Below the pieces are notes generated by a model. It saw only the letters and a list, made by a program, of their open reading frames with translations. It had not been told where the DNA came from and searched no databases. DNA of 64,000 nucleotides from Micrococcaceae bacterium Sec5.1 (GTDB taxonomy: Bacteria > Actinomycetota > Actinomycetes > Actinomycetales > Micrococcaceae): assembly GCA_039636795.1 (NCBI GenBank), contig CP143430.1, positions 310,001-374,000 of the forward strand, given 5' to 3'. Made by a program: the position numbers and the translations under genes. Below, one piece after another: positions 8,585-17,156 of the stretch. Within the stretch, counting starts at the first letter, position 1. Every line of letters starts with the position of its first letter.

Positions 8585-9400
8585 TCAATACAGGAAGATG
8601 GGCAACCAATCACGGTTGTGCGCATGGACCAAAGCCAGGAACAGGACGAAATCGAAGAGCAGATGAACTGACACCACATATGTGAAGGACTTCGTCAGCT
8701 TGAATGTGTAGCCCTGTAGCAGTGCGAAGGGGAAGGTGAGCAGGGGACCCCAGGCCTGGTAGCCGATCTCCCAGAGAAAGGACGAGAAAACCACGGCTTG
8801 CAGGAGGTTGGCCAGCCAGTCGGGGAAGTGCTGACGCAACAGCGTGAAAGTGGTGCAGATGAAGAACAGTTCGTCCCAAATGCCCACCGAGTTCACCCCG
8901 AGGAAGAGGCGCCAGAAGATGGTGGGATCGGAGACGGCCGGCCAATTTTGGTAGACGCCTGTCCGGATCAGGTAGGCCGGCAGGATGAAGTATCCAAGCC
9001 CTACAACGCCCACCAGGTATAGCTTCGCGGCGAGCGGCCATGCACGGCCCGTGTTGACTGGAAATTTGATCGTCTTTTCGTTGTACAGGTACCGGGATAC
9101 AAGCCACGGAACCAACACGGCCAAGGCCAAGGCGCCACCCATGAGTGCCATGTGTTCGATGCTCAGATCCGCATTCAGGGGTACCAGGCTGATCGTGACC
9201 ATTCCGGCAGCTACCAACGCGAGGTGCCGCATCAAGCCGTGGTCGATAAACGCAGCGGTGACAATGCTGGCCGCAAGGAGTGCGTAACCAAGAAAATCGT
9301 TTCCCAAGGCGAAAAGCGGCACGCCGGACAGGGAGAGCATCGCTGCCGGCAAAAGCTTCCAAGTGAGCGCGGTCCGGGATTCCGTGGAAGTCGACATCAC
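8585..9400 (-). CDS. CPBP (CAAX protease/bacteriocin-processing) family membrane protein, divergent
   Basis: A 271-residue membrane protein with about seven or eight hydrophobic helices. The C-terminal third has the CPBP layout: a first motif region WDELFFICTTFTLLR, a middle helix and a last motif with SVHLLFDF (HxxxD). The normal EExxxR glutamate pair is DE here, and the histidine of the middle FxxxH motif is not evident (FLWEIG). It may therefore be a non-proteolytic or altered family member. Role unknown; some relatives cleave prenylated or bacteriocin substrates. It stands alone. Confidence 0.65.
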   Translation of the reverse strand: MMSTSTESRTALTWKLLPAAMLSLSGVPLFALGNDFLGYALLAASIVTAAFIDHGLMRHLALVAAGMVTISLVPLNADLSIEHMALMGGALALAVLVPWLVSRYLYNEKTIKFPVNTGRAWPLAAKLYLVGVVGLGYFILPAYLIRTGVYQNWPAVSDPTIFWRLFLGVNSVGIWDELFFICTTFTLLRQHFPDWLANLLQAVVFSSFLWEIGYQAWGPLLTFPFALLQGYTFKLTKSFTYVVSVHLLFDFVLFLALVHAHNRDWLPIFLY

Positions 9401-9570
9401 ACCTCAAGCATCCCAGTGCTGGCTGCCGCAGGACACGGTTTTCCCATACTGCCTCAGGCCCCTAACTGGAACGCGGAAATTCTCTGTAAGATTCGTGGCA
9501 GGGCCCATGCTTTTCCGGGTCAGGTCATGTCTGGCTTAGCCAGCGGGGGATACTCATAAAGGAATATTCA

Positions 9571-10677
9571 ATGGCTCAAGAAGCGGGCTCTTTTCCACCG
9601 GGCGGCGGTGCTGACCACCCATCAGCGGAGGACGTCAACGCGTCCACCTTTGCCCAGGGCATGACCATGCGTGAACAGGTGATGGACATCATCGATGCCA
9701 TCCTCGCTGATTCTGATACCAAGAGCGAAGGGGCCAGGAACAAACTTCGCCAGCTCATCGAGGCTCGTCCGGATGATCCTGAGGGCGCTTTGCTGGAGCA
9801 TCTGCTGGAAACCCGGAAGGCTTCGGCCGCAGAGCCGGCGGTTCCGATTCGGCAGGAAGTCTCCAGCGTCCACCTCGAGTCCTCTGACGCAGCGCGCACG
9901 GTGACTGTTCCCGTAAGCCAGGAGGTCCGGGAAGACATCCAGGCAATACTCGCGGACAAGCTGTTGTTGACGGCATTCCAGCCGGTCCACGCGCTGCCTG
10001 ACGGAAACGTGGTGGGCGTCGAAGCGTTGACGCGGTTTGTCGGTGAGGACGGCGCCGGAGCGGATGTCTGGTTCCGCGAGGCCGCGGAAGCCGGCTTGGG
10101 GACTGAATTGGAGATCGCAGCCCTTCATTGCGCGCTGACTGCTGCAAAAGACGTCCCCAACGACATGTATGTCGCCTTGAACCTTACTCCGGCGACGTCC
10201 CGTGACCCGAGAGTCCGGAACCTGCTTGCTGCAGCGTCGCTGGCCCCGGACCGGATCATCGTTGAACTAACCGGCAGCTTGGAAGCCTTGGAAGGCCAAA
10301 CGCGCGACGACGGACTTGGCCAGTTGCGCTCGCTCGGCTTGCGCGTTGCTGTCAGCGCCTCCGGAGCAGGTTTCGTTTCCATGGACCTGCTGAGCGAGCT
10401 GAGCCCCGACATCATCAAACTCGATCGCCATCTCATCGAAGGCATCGAAGGGAGCGAGGGGCAACGGATCCGGGCCAGGGCAGTGGTCGAGCTCGCCCGC
10501 GAAGTTGGAGCTGCGGTGGTCGCGGAGGGCATCGAAACTCCCGCGGAACTCAAGGAAGTCACGGCGTTAAAGGTGACTGCTGCCCAGGGATACTTGCTCG
10601 GACGCCCCTCGGTTCACCCCTTGGATTGGTCCGCCTGGAGCATTCGCGCACAAGCCGAGGCCCAGCCGACGAGCTAA
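9571..10677 (+). CDS. EAL-domain protein with degenerate catalytic loop (probable non-enzymatic c-di-GMP sensor)
   Basis: A 368-residue soluble protein. Residues 1-130 are a poorly conserved acidic helical region; residues 135-355 form an EAL domain. Most of the active site is kept: E151 (EAL), N204, E232, K283, E319 and Q339. However, the loop-6 DDFGTG motif reads SASGAG (262-267), so both metal-binding aspartates are missing. EAL proteins lacking these residues cannot be expected to hydrolyse c-di-GMP but may bind it or act through partners. No GGDEF domain, signal or membrane segment is present. Its stop overlaps the convergent SGNH-hydrolase stop by 4 bp. Confidence 0.85.
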   Translation: MAQEAGSFPPGGGADHPSAEDVNASTFAQGMTMREQVMDIIDAILADSDTKSEGARNKLRQLIEARPDDPEGALLEHLLETRKASAAEPAVPIRQEVSSVHLESSDAARTVTVPVSQEVREDIQAILADKLLLTAFQPVHALPDGNVVGVEALTRFVGEDGAGADVWFREAAEAGLGTELEIAALHCALTAAKDVPNDMYVALNLTPATSRDPRVRNLLAAASLAPDRIIVELTGSLEALEGQTRDDGLGQLRSLGLRVAVSASGAGFVSMDLLSELSPDIIKLDRHLIEGIEGSEGQRIRARAVVELAREVGAAVVAEGIETPAELKEVTALKVTAAQGYLLGRPSVHPLDWSAWSIRAQAEAQPTS

Positions 10678-11576
10678 TTGCCCAGGGGTTCTCCTTCTCT
10701 GTGCACGTTGTGCGGATCCGTTACCACGTAGGTCCCCGGCGGCATTCCGGCGCCAAAAACAGGACCGGGATCCGGCCGCTTGGGGTGCCGATTGTCGTCG
10801 GCCAGCCGTTGCGTGAGACGTTGAAGAACCCAGGGAACCAGGTGTTCCCGAGCCCAGACGATGTCGTCCGCCCTGGCCTCCCGCCACGTGCGTGGAGGCA
10901 GGGCCTTAGGAATCATCGGCTCCAAGGTGTGCGGGACATTGAGCGTCTCGAGCACCATCATGGCGATGGTGTGCTGGCCCAGCGGGGAGAAATGCAGCCG
11001 GTCCGGATCCCACATTTGCGGGTTGGTGAGCTGGCGCAGCGCCCAGAGATCGGCGATCACGGCGTCGTGGCGGGCGGCGATGATGCGCATGTTTTCGTTG
11101 AAGATGGCTACTTTGCCACGGGCATGCCCGAGCACCGGGGTTGCACCCCAGTCGGGACCCGCGAACAGCAGGATTGTTGCGCCGGTGGCCGCCAGGACCT
11201 TCACGCCGGAATCAAGTTCGAGGGCGAGTTTGTCGGGATCGCTCCTATGGAACAGCAGGTCGTTTCCACCGGCGTTGAGCGTTATGAGATCCGGTTGCAG
11301 TTCAAGGGCCGGGGCCACTTGCTCTTCCAGGATCTGGTGGAGCAGCAGTCCCCGCACTGCGAGGTTGGCATAGGCGAAGTCCTCATGTCCGACGCTTAGT
11401 TCCTCCGCAACCCTGTCAGCCCAGCCCCTTAGTCCACCGGGGCTGCCGGGCTCCGGATCGCCAACCCCTTCGGTGAAGGAATCACCCAGCGCCACGTAGC
11501 GGCTCCACGGGTGCAGGCGGGTCCCGAAGGTGACAGGGCCACCCTGCGCCGGACCATCGGCGCTGGAGGCGTTCAT
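10674..11576 (-). CDS. SGNH/GDSL-family hydrolase
   Basis: About 300 residues with the three visible SGNH blocks: the nucleophile block YVALGDSFTEG near the N-terminus, the GND block (NAGGNDLLF) and the C-terminal DRLHFSPLGQH carrying the catalytic Asp-His. These enzymes hydrolyse esters (lipids, acetylated glycans). No signal peptide is visible, so a cytoplasmic enzyme is likely. The start at 11576 (MNASSADG) is preferred because the protein is collinear with relatives from there; an upstream TTG at 11627 in the same frame adds 17 basic residues. Confidence 0.85.
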   Translation of the reverse strand: MNASSADGPAQGGPVTFGTRLHPWSRYVALGDSFTEGVGDPEPGSPGGLRGWADRVAEELSVGHEDFAYANLAVRGLLLHQILEEQVAPALELQPDLITLNAGGNDLLFHRSDPDKLALELDSGVKVLAATGATILLFAGPDWGATPVLGHARGKVAIFNENMRIIAARHDAVIADLWALRQLTNPQMWDPDRLHFSPLGQHTIAMMVLETLNVPHTLEPMIPKALPPRTWREARADDIVWAREHLVPWVLQRLTQRLADDNRHPKRPDPGPVFGAGMPPGTYVVTDPHNVHREGEPLGN

Positions 11577-11656
11577 TCCCCCATATTGCGCTCTCCCACG
11601 GCGCATTGCCATGGGTTGACGTGTCAAGTAGGGCGGAACGGCACCGGAAGTGACGT

Positions 11657-11713
11657 ACGACGGCGGTACGCACCGAACGCGCGTACCTCGCGGAAGGTGC
11701 GTACCGCCGTCGT
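11657..11713. terminator. Strong hairpin, 18-bp perfect arms
   Basis: The arms at 11657-11674 and 11696-11713 are perfectly complementary with a 21-base loop. It lies just 3' of the minus-strand HTH gene and 5' of the SGNH gene, so termination of the HTH transcript is the simplest reading. Confidence 0.65.
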
Positions 11714-11717
11714 TGTT

Positions 11718-12161
11718 TCAGAAGCGGATGTGGACTGCGAAGCTGTCCTCGGGGTGGCCGGTGTAACGTGAGGCCGAGTTGCGGGCAGCGGCCGGTATAT
11801 CGATGAAGCTTCGGGCTGTAGCGGTGAGCCCCGGGTAGTCGTCGAATGCCAGGGTCAACCGACCGTCAGCAGCGTGTTTGATGTGCACCGTGATGACTGT
11901 TTTTGGCGTCTCCGCCGGAAGGCCGGCCGTGGTGAGTGAGTAGTAAGGCGTGGTTCTCCCGCGGATATCGGCAGGAACGTTGGCCCGGATGGACCCCTCT
12001 TCCTCCAGTTCAGAGAGGCGGGCCTTGACGGTATCTTTGCAGGCCGTAACGCCGTGGGTGATGTCTGATACTTTGCTTGCGCCATTGCGAGCAAGGTAGT
12101 TGAGGATTTGGCTTCTGGTGAGTTGGGTTCGGGTGGGGGCTTTGATGGAAGTCGTTGTCAT
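11718..12161 (-). CDS. Winged-helix protein with a HicB-like C-terminal segment
   Basis: A 147-residue protein. Residues about 10-75 form a winged-helix domain (SQILNYLARNG ... CKDTVKARLSELEEEG, then GRTTPYYSLT as the wing). The C-terminal 60 residues (VITVHIKHAADGRLTLAF ... DYPGLTATARSF) resemble the small beta-alpha-beta domain of HicB-type antitoxins. No HicA-type toxin gene is adjacent. The ATG at 12161 is used; an upstream TTG at 12173 is possible. It is likely DNA binding; targets are unknown. Confidence 0.6.
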   Translation of the reverse strand: MTTTSIKAPTRTQLTRSQILNYLARNGASKVSDITHGVTACKDTVKARLSELEEEGSIRANVPADIRGRTTPYYSLTTAGLPAETPKTVITVHIKHAADGRLTLAFDDYPGLTATARSFIDIPAAARNSASRYTGHPEDSFAVHIRF

Positions 12162-12297
12162 GGCCGTGTCCAAGCGGTCGACTTTTTAGTCATCATTTCC
12201 TATGGTCAGGCACCCAGTTGGGCGCAATGAGGCGGTGCGGATTCCTCGTTGAATCCGTCCGAATGGTGTGGTGGGTTGTCTCGTTCGATCCAGGGCT

Positions 12298-13008
12298 TCA
12301 GGGCGCCGAAACCGGTAGGACAGCCCCTAGCGATCCTTCTACGCCATGAAGGTGCCGCATCATGGCGATCCCGGCATCCTCGGCCGAGCCATTTTCGATG
12401 GCTTCAAAAATGGCCGCGTGCTCAAGTCCGGATTCCTTCCTCCGGTCCACTACCTGGTTCAAGGTGCTGGACTGGTTGGCCATGGCCTCGTCGATGTCGG
12501 AAAGCATCGAAGCGAAGACGCCATTGCCACTGCTGCGGGCGATGATTGCGTGGAACTCGGAATTGAGGATGACCCACTGTTCCAGATCGTCTTCTTTATC
12601 CATTGCCAGCAGGATTTCCCGGAGGGATTCGACATCCTGCTGGCTGCGGTGTTCCGCTGCCAAACTGGCGGCCGGCACTTCAATGTGAGGCCGGGCCTGC
12701 AGGAGTTCGCGTGCCGAATACTTGCCCAGTTTCAGGTCCTGGCCAACTTTGTCGGCGATGACGAAAGTGCCCTTGCCCGTCCGGGTTACGGTCAGGCCCA
12801 AGGCATTTGAAGACTTCAGGGCCTCGCGCACCATGGTCCTGCTGACGCCGAACTGCTGCGCCAACGTGGCTTCCGAATCCAGGCGCGAACCTACTGGGAG
12901 GCTGCCGTCTTCAATGGCAGCCCTCAGGGTGGCAAGCACTGCCTCGGCGGCACCGACCCTTACGACTTTGGTTTGTCCAGCAGTCCAGCTGTCCAACAGG
13001 CTGATCAT
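12298..13008 (-). CDS. GntR-family (FadR/FCD subfamily) transcriptional regulator
   Basis: A 236-residue protein with an N-terminal winged helix (SEATLAQQFGVSRTMVREAL, followed by the wing GKGTFV) and an all-helical FCD ligand domain with metal-binding type residues (NSEFHAIIARSSGN, MMRHLHG). FCD regulators usually sense carboxylic acids or sugar acids. The neighbouring cation diffusion facilitator is divergent but has no evident functional tie. Target genes cannot be assigned. Confidence 0.88.
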   Translation of the reverse strand: MISLLDSWTAGQTKVVRVGAAEAVLATLRAAIEDGSLPVGSRLDSEATLAQQFGVSRTMVREALKSSNALGLTVTRTGKGTFVIADKVGQDLKLGKYSARELLQARPHIEVPAASLAAEHRSQQDVESLREILLAMDKEDDLEQWVILNSEFHAIIARSSGNGVFASMLSDIDEAMANQSSTLNQVVDRRKESGLEHAAIFEAIENGSAEDAGIAMMRHLHGVEGSLGAVLPVSAP

Positions 13009-13063
13009 GCAATGAATATGGCATGGCTCACAGAGTGGGGCAAGTTGTTACGCGGGGAGTTGC

Positions 13064-13112
13064 GCTGCCCGGCGGGCCCGAGGTGCTGCCCGGCGGGCCT
13101 GAAGTGCTGCCT
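13064..13112. repeat. 21-bp tandem repeat (2.3 copies) ahead of the CDF gene
   Basis: Units starting at 13064, 13085 and 13106 each begin GCTGCCCGGCGGGCC or a close variant. If translated in the CDF frame they give LPGGPEV heptads; if the start is at 13143 they lie in the leader. Confidence 0.7.
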
Positions 13113-13142
13113 GACCTGCCTCCAGTTGGGTACGGTATCTCC

Positions 13143-14096
13143 ATGGCGGCATCCGAGAAGCGCGATAAGCCCGGTTCCACACTGCTGACCGTTGCCATTG
13201 CCTTTGCGGCGAACGCCCTCGTTGCGGCGGCCAAATCGGTGGCTGCCGTCATCACCGGATCTGCTTCCATGACTGCCGAAGCCGCACATTCTTGGGCGGA
13301 CACCGGCAACCAGGTATTCCTCTTCGTGGCGGAACGGCGCTCCCGGCGCCCTCGGGACGACAGCCATCCGATGGGTTATGGCCGGGAAGCATATGTCTGG
13401 TCCATGTTTGCCGCTTTCGGGCTGTTCACCGCTGGCGCAGTGGTGTCCATAATGCACGGCATCCAGCAGATCATCACGCCGGAGCCCGCTTCGGACTTCC
13501 TGGTGGCATACGTGGTGCTGGCCGTGGCCTTTGTCCTGGAAGGAGTTTCCTTTGTCCAGGCCTTCCGCCAGACCAGGAAGATGGCCCAACAACTGGAGCG
13601 GAACACCCTGAAGCAGGTCCTTATCAGCTCTGATCCCACTTTGCGGGCCGTGTTCGCAGAGGATGCTGCTGCACTGATCGGCCTGGTGGTTGCGTTTGCC
13701 GGTGTGTTCCTGCACCAGGTCACTGGTTCGGCCGTGCTGGACGCCGTAGGCTCGATCATCGTGGGTGTTCTGCTGGCGGTTGTTGCCGTTGTGCTGATCG
13801 ATCGCAACCGACGCTTCCTGGTGGGCCAAGGTGTAACGCCGGACATTGAACGTTCCATCGCCCGCCGCGTGCTCGAACACAGGGATATTGCCCGCCTCAC
13901 CTACCTCCATGTGGAGTTCGTCGGCCCCCGCAAACTGTACGTCGTGGCCGCCGTCGACCTTCAGGGTGACCACCCGGAACACCAAGTGGCAGTTGCTTTG
14001 CGTCGAATCGAGCGTGAGCTGGAGGACCATGAAACGGTGGAGGAAGCCGTGCTGACGCTGGCTACTCCGGATGAAACCCCCTGGGCGGTGACTTAA
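13143..14096 (+). CDS. Cation diffusion facilitator (ZnT9/SLC30A9-like subfamily)
   Basis: A 317-residue protein with six hydrophobic helices and a C-terminal cytoplasmic alpha-beta domain. The helix-2 metal site reads EAAHSWADTGN (HxxxD); the helix-5 site, normally HxxxD, reads AEDAAALIG, as in the SLC30A9-like branch, so the usual tetrahedral zinc site is altered. An N-terminal extension back to 13023 would contain only Pro/Gly repeats, so 13143 is preferred although its ribosome binding site is weak. Function is probably export of a divalent cation; the metal is uncertain. Confidence 0.8.
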   Translation: MAASEKRDKPGSTLLTVAIAFAANALVAAAKSVAAVITGSASMTAEAAHSWADTGNQVFLFVAERRSRRPRDDSHPMGYGREAYVWSMFAAFGLFTAGAVVSIMHGIQQIITPEPASDFLVAYVVLAVAFVLEGVSFVQAFRQTRKMAQQLERNTLKQVLISSDPTLRAVFAEDAAALIGLVVAFAGVFLHQVTGSAVLDAVGSIIVGVLLAVVAVVLIDRNRRFLVGQGVTPDIERSIARRVLEHRDIARLTYLHVEFVGPRKLYVVAAVDLQGDHPEHQVAVALRRIERELEDHETVEEAVLTLATPDETPWAVT

Positions 14097-14114
14097 GCGG
14101 ACCAGGGGCGCTAG

Positions 14115-14948
14115 CTACAGGCCACTCACCATCAGCCGCTGCATCTGTTCGCCTGCGTCGCTCCCGGGCGCCGGTGTGTAGACCACGATGTGGAGGTCGG
14201 GCCTGTCCGACGGCGAGACCTGGTGGTGCTCCATCTGCAGTACGCCCACGGCAGGGTGATGGAAGAGCCGTTCCCGGGACTCGAAGCCCAGGATGTCGTA
14301 GCGGTCCCAGCTTTCCTGGAACTCCGGGCTGGCTTGCTTGAGCCGTTCAACTTGGAACTCAACATCGGGATCGCCCAAGCGTTGCCCCGTCTCTGCCCGG
14401 AACTCGGCAAGGAACCGCTTGCTGGTGACCTCCCAATCGGGAAGCAGATCGCGGATGTAGGGGTCGGTGAAGACAAGCCACAGCAGGTTCCTGTCGGCGG
14501 CGTCGAAGGTACCGATGTTTGGGTACAGCGCCTCATAAGCGCGATTCCAGCCGGCGATGCCCCAGTCCGGGGAAAGCGCGTAGGAAGGGTTGGGATCCAG
14601 GGCATCCAAAAGCCGCTGCACGTGAGCAGGTGCATCGGCCGCGACGGGACCGGCAGGAGGGGAGGACGAATAGCCGCCCAAGGACAGAACGTAGCTAAGC
14701 CCCGTATCGGATAAATGCAGTGTGCGGGCTACGGCCTCCAGCACCTGCCGGGAAGGGCTGATATCCCGGCCTTGCTCAAGCCAGGTGTACCAAGTGACGC
14801 TGACTCCCGACAGGAATGCGATCTCTTCCCGGCGGAGGCCGCGCTCCCGGCTCCGCCCCACCGGAGGAAGTCCGTAGTCAGAACGCAGGGCTTGGTTTCG
14901 GCGGGTCCTGAGGAAGAGTCCCAGTTCCTTGCGCCTCTCATCTTTCAC
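14115..14948 (-). CDS. XRE-type regulator with MmyB-like ligand-binding domain
   Basis: A 277-residue protein. Residues 1-75 carry an HTH with LRREEIAFLSGVSVTWYTW, very typical of the MmyB group. The rest is the PAS-like MmyB domain (NRAYEALYPN, LLWLVFTDP, LLPDWE). Such proteins often control a divergent short-chain dehydrogenase, but here the divergent gene is ilvD, 86 bp away. Whether it regulates ilvD is not known. Confidence 0.88.
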   Translation of the reverse strand: MKDERRKELGLFLRTRRNQALRSDYGLPPVGRSRERGLRREEIAFLSGVSVTWYTWLEQGRDISPSRQVLEAVARTLHLSDTGLSYVLSLGGYSSSPPAGPVAADAPAHVQRLLDALDPNPSYALSPDWGIAGWNRAYEALYPNIGTFDAADRNLLWLVFTDPYIRDLLPDWEVTSKRFLAEFRAETGQRLGDPDVEFQVERLKQASPEFQESWDRYDILGFESRERLFHHPAVGVLQMEHHQVSPSDRPDLHIVVYTPAPGSDAGEQMQRLMVSGL

Positions 14949-15034
14949 GGACTCAACACTATTACTCTGGTACTTTCACTACTAGTAGCAGCACCGTCTT
15001 CCGCCAGCCGTAGAACAACAGCAGGATGGTAACC

Positions 15035-16897
15035 ATGCCTGCACTTCGCTCCAGAACAGTTACCCACGGCCGCAACATGGCCGGCGCCCGCGCACTGCTG
15101 CGCGCCTCCGGCGTCGCCAACACGGACATCGGTAAGCCGATCATCGCCGTCGCCAACAGTTTCACCGAGTTCGTTCCCGGCCACACCCACCTTGCTCCCG
15201 TGGGCCGGATCGTCTCCGACGCGATCCTCGCCGCCGGTGCGGTGCCGCGCGAATTCAACACCATCGCCGTGGACGACGGCATCGCCATGGGCCACTCCGG
15301 CATGCTCTACTCCCTGCCTTCCCGCGACCTGATCGCGGACTCCGTTGAGTACATGGTCAACGCCCACTGCGCGGACGCCCTGGTCTGCATCTCCAACTGC
15401 GACAAGATCACCCCGGGCATGCTCATGGCCGCGCTGCGCTTGAACATCCCGGTAGTGTTCGTCTCCGGCGGTCCCATGGAGGCTGGCCGCGTGACCCTGA
15501 CCGACGGCTCCGTGCGCTCCCTGGACCTGGTTAACGCGATTGCCGACGCCGTAGACGAATCCATCTCCGATGAAGACATCAACCTCATCGAAGAGAACGC
15601 TTGCCCCACCTGTGGTTCGTGCTCTGGCATGTTTACGGCCAACTCCATGAACTGCCTTGCCGAGGCCATCGGCCTGGCACTGCCGGGCAACGGCTCCGTG
15701 CTGGCGACCCACACCGCCCGCAAGGCGCTGTACGAGAAAGCCGGCGCCACCGTCGTCGAGCTCGTGAAGCGCTATTACGACGGCGACGACGACTCCGTTC
15801 TGCCGCGCTCCATCGCCACTGCCGAGGCCTTTGACAACGCCATGGCCCTGGACATCTCCATGGGCGGCTCCACCAACACGATCCTCCACCTGCTGGCCGC
15901 AGCCCAGGAAGCGGGCGTGGACTACGGCCTGGAAGAGATGGACGCCAAGTCCCGCCAGGTTCCCTGCCTGGCCAAGGTGGCCCCGAACGTCGCCGGAGAC
16001 AAGACCTATTACATGGAAGACGTGCACCGCGCCGGCGGCATCCCCGCGCTGCTGGGTGAGCTCAACCGCGGTGGCCTCCTGCACAAGAACGTCCACTCGG
16101 TGCACTCCAACGACCTGGATGGCTGGCTGGACGACTGGGACATCCGCGGGGGCAAGGCCACGGAAGAGGCGCAGGCGTTGTGGCATGCAGCTCCCGGTGG
16201 CGTGCGTTCCTCCACCGCGTTCTCTCAGTCAAACCAGTGGACCTCCCTGGACACCGATGCCGAGGGTGGCTGCATCCGTTCGGTGGAGCACGCGTACTCC
16301 AAGGACGGCGGTCTGGCTGTACTGCGCGGCAACGTAGCAGTGGACGGCGCCGTGGTGAAGACCGCAGGCGTGGACGAGTCCATCTGGACCTTCGAAGGCC
16401 CAGCAGTTGTGTGCGAGTCACAGGACGAAGCTGTGGAAAAGATCCTGAACAAGACCATCAAGGAAGGCGACGTGGTGGTCATCCGCTACGAAGGCCCCCG
16501 AGGCGGACCGGGTATGCAGGAAATGCTGTATCCCACCTCGTTCTTGAAGGGGCGCGGCCTGGGCAAGAAGTGCGCCCTCATCACGGACGGCCGCTTCTCC
16601 GGCGGCACGTCCGGACTGTCGATCGGGCACATCTCCCCGGAGGCTGCCTCCGGCGGCGCCATCGCCCTGGTGGAGGACGGTGACATTATCAGCATCGACA
16701 TCACGCAGCGCTCCCTCCAGTTGGAGGTGTCGGAGGAGATTCTCGCCGAACGCCGGGAAAAGCTCGAAGTCAACGGCGGCTACAAGCCTAAGGATCGCGA
16801 GCGCCACGTTTCGCCGGCGCTGCGCGCCTACGCCGCCATGGCACTGTCCGCGGACAAGGGAGCCGTGCGCGACGTCTCATTGGTGGAGAACCTCTAG
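15035..16897 (+). CDS. ilvD: Dihydroxy-acid dehydratase
   Basis: A 620-residue enzyme of the IlvD/Edd family. C122 in [12 protein letters not shown] and the CPTCGSC motif at residues 190-196 supply the Fe-S cluster ligands. It dehydrates 2,3-dihydroxy-isovalerate and its methylvalerate homologue in valine and isoleucine synthesis. AGGA lies 8 bp before the ATG at 15035; the ATG at 15026 has no room for a binding site. Length and termini match bacterial IlvD. Other ilv genes are not in the window, so the gene is unlinked here. Confidence 0.95.
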   Translation: MPALRSRTVTHGRNMAGARALLRASGVANTDIGKPIIAVANSFTEFVPGHTHLAPVGRIVSDAILAAGAVPREFNTIAVDDGIAMGHSGMLYSLPSRDLIADSVEYMVNAHCADALVCISNCDKITPGMLMAALRLNIPVVFVSGGPMEAGRVTLTDGSVRSLDLVNAIADAVDESISDEDINLIEENACPTCGSCSGMFTANSMNCLAEAIGLALPGNGSVLATHTARKALYEKAGATVVELVKRYYDGDDDSVLPRSIATAEAFDNAMALDISMGGSTNTILHLLAAAQEAGVDYGLEEMDAKSRQVPCLAKVAPNVAGDKTYYMEDVHRAGGIPALLGELNRGGLLHKNVHSVHSNDLDGWLDDWDIRGGKATEEAQALWHAAPGGVRSSTAFSQSNQWTSLDTDAEGGCIRSVEHAYSKDGGLAVLRGNVAVDGAVVKTAGVDESIWTFEGPAVVCESQDEAVEKILNKTIKEGDVVVIRYEGPRGGPGMQEMLYPTSFLKGRGLGKKCALITDGRFSGGTSGLSIGHISPEAASGGAIALVEDGDIISIDITQRSLQLEVSEEILAERREKLEVNGGYKPKDRERHVSPALRAYAAMALSADKGAVRDVSLVENL

Positions 16898-16903
16898 GGT
16901 CAG

Positions 16904-17140
16904 TCAGGACTGTTCGGGCGCTTCTTCGTTGGCGATTGCTTCGATCCAATCGATGGCTTCGTCGGGCATCTGCAGTCCCGGACTTTCCTCGTCCGCGACC
17001 CACCACGAATCAGCTGATTGTGGTCCGCCGGCCCCTGCGATCTCGGCAACGATTTCCGGGGGCACGGCGGCGCCGTTGTTATTTATCAACCATTCACGGG
17101 TCATGGGACTCAACTGCGTCCACCACTGCTGCATGCTCAT
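16904..17140 (-). CDS. Small hypothetical protein, 78 aa
   Basis: No family recognised. The protein starts MSMQQWWTQLSPMTREW and is rich in Trp and acidic residues. GGAG sits 8 bp upstream of the ATG at 17140. It begins 17 bp after the stop of the pyruvate oxidase-type gene on the same strand, so it is probably cotranscribed with it. It has no signal or membrane segment. Confidence 0.6.
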   Translation of the reverse strand: MSMQQWWTQLSPMTREWLINNNGAAVPPEIVAEIAGAGGPQSADSWWVADEESPGLQMPDEAIDWIEAIANEEAPEQS

Positions 17141-17156
17141 TGAAACTGCTCCATGT

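Noticed and set aside
13023..13142. Longer N-terminus of the cation diffusion facilitator
   Set aside because: It would consist of repeats of LPGGPEV; family members start near 13143.
14949..15034. Attenuator or riboswitch ahead of ilvD
   Set aside because: The 86-bp spacer has no leader peptide with branched-chain codons or a recognisable aptamer.
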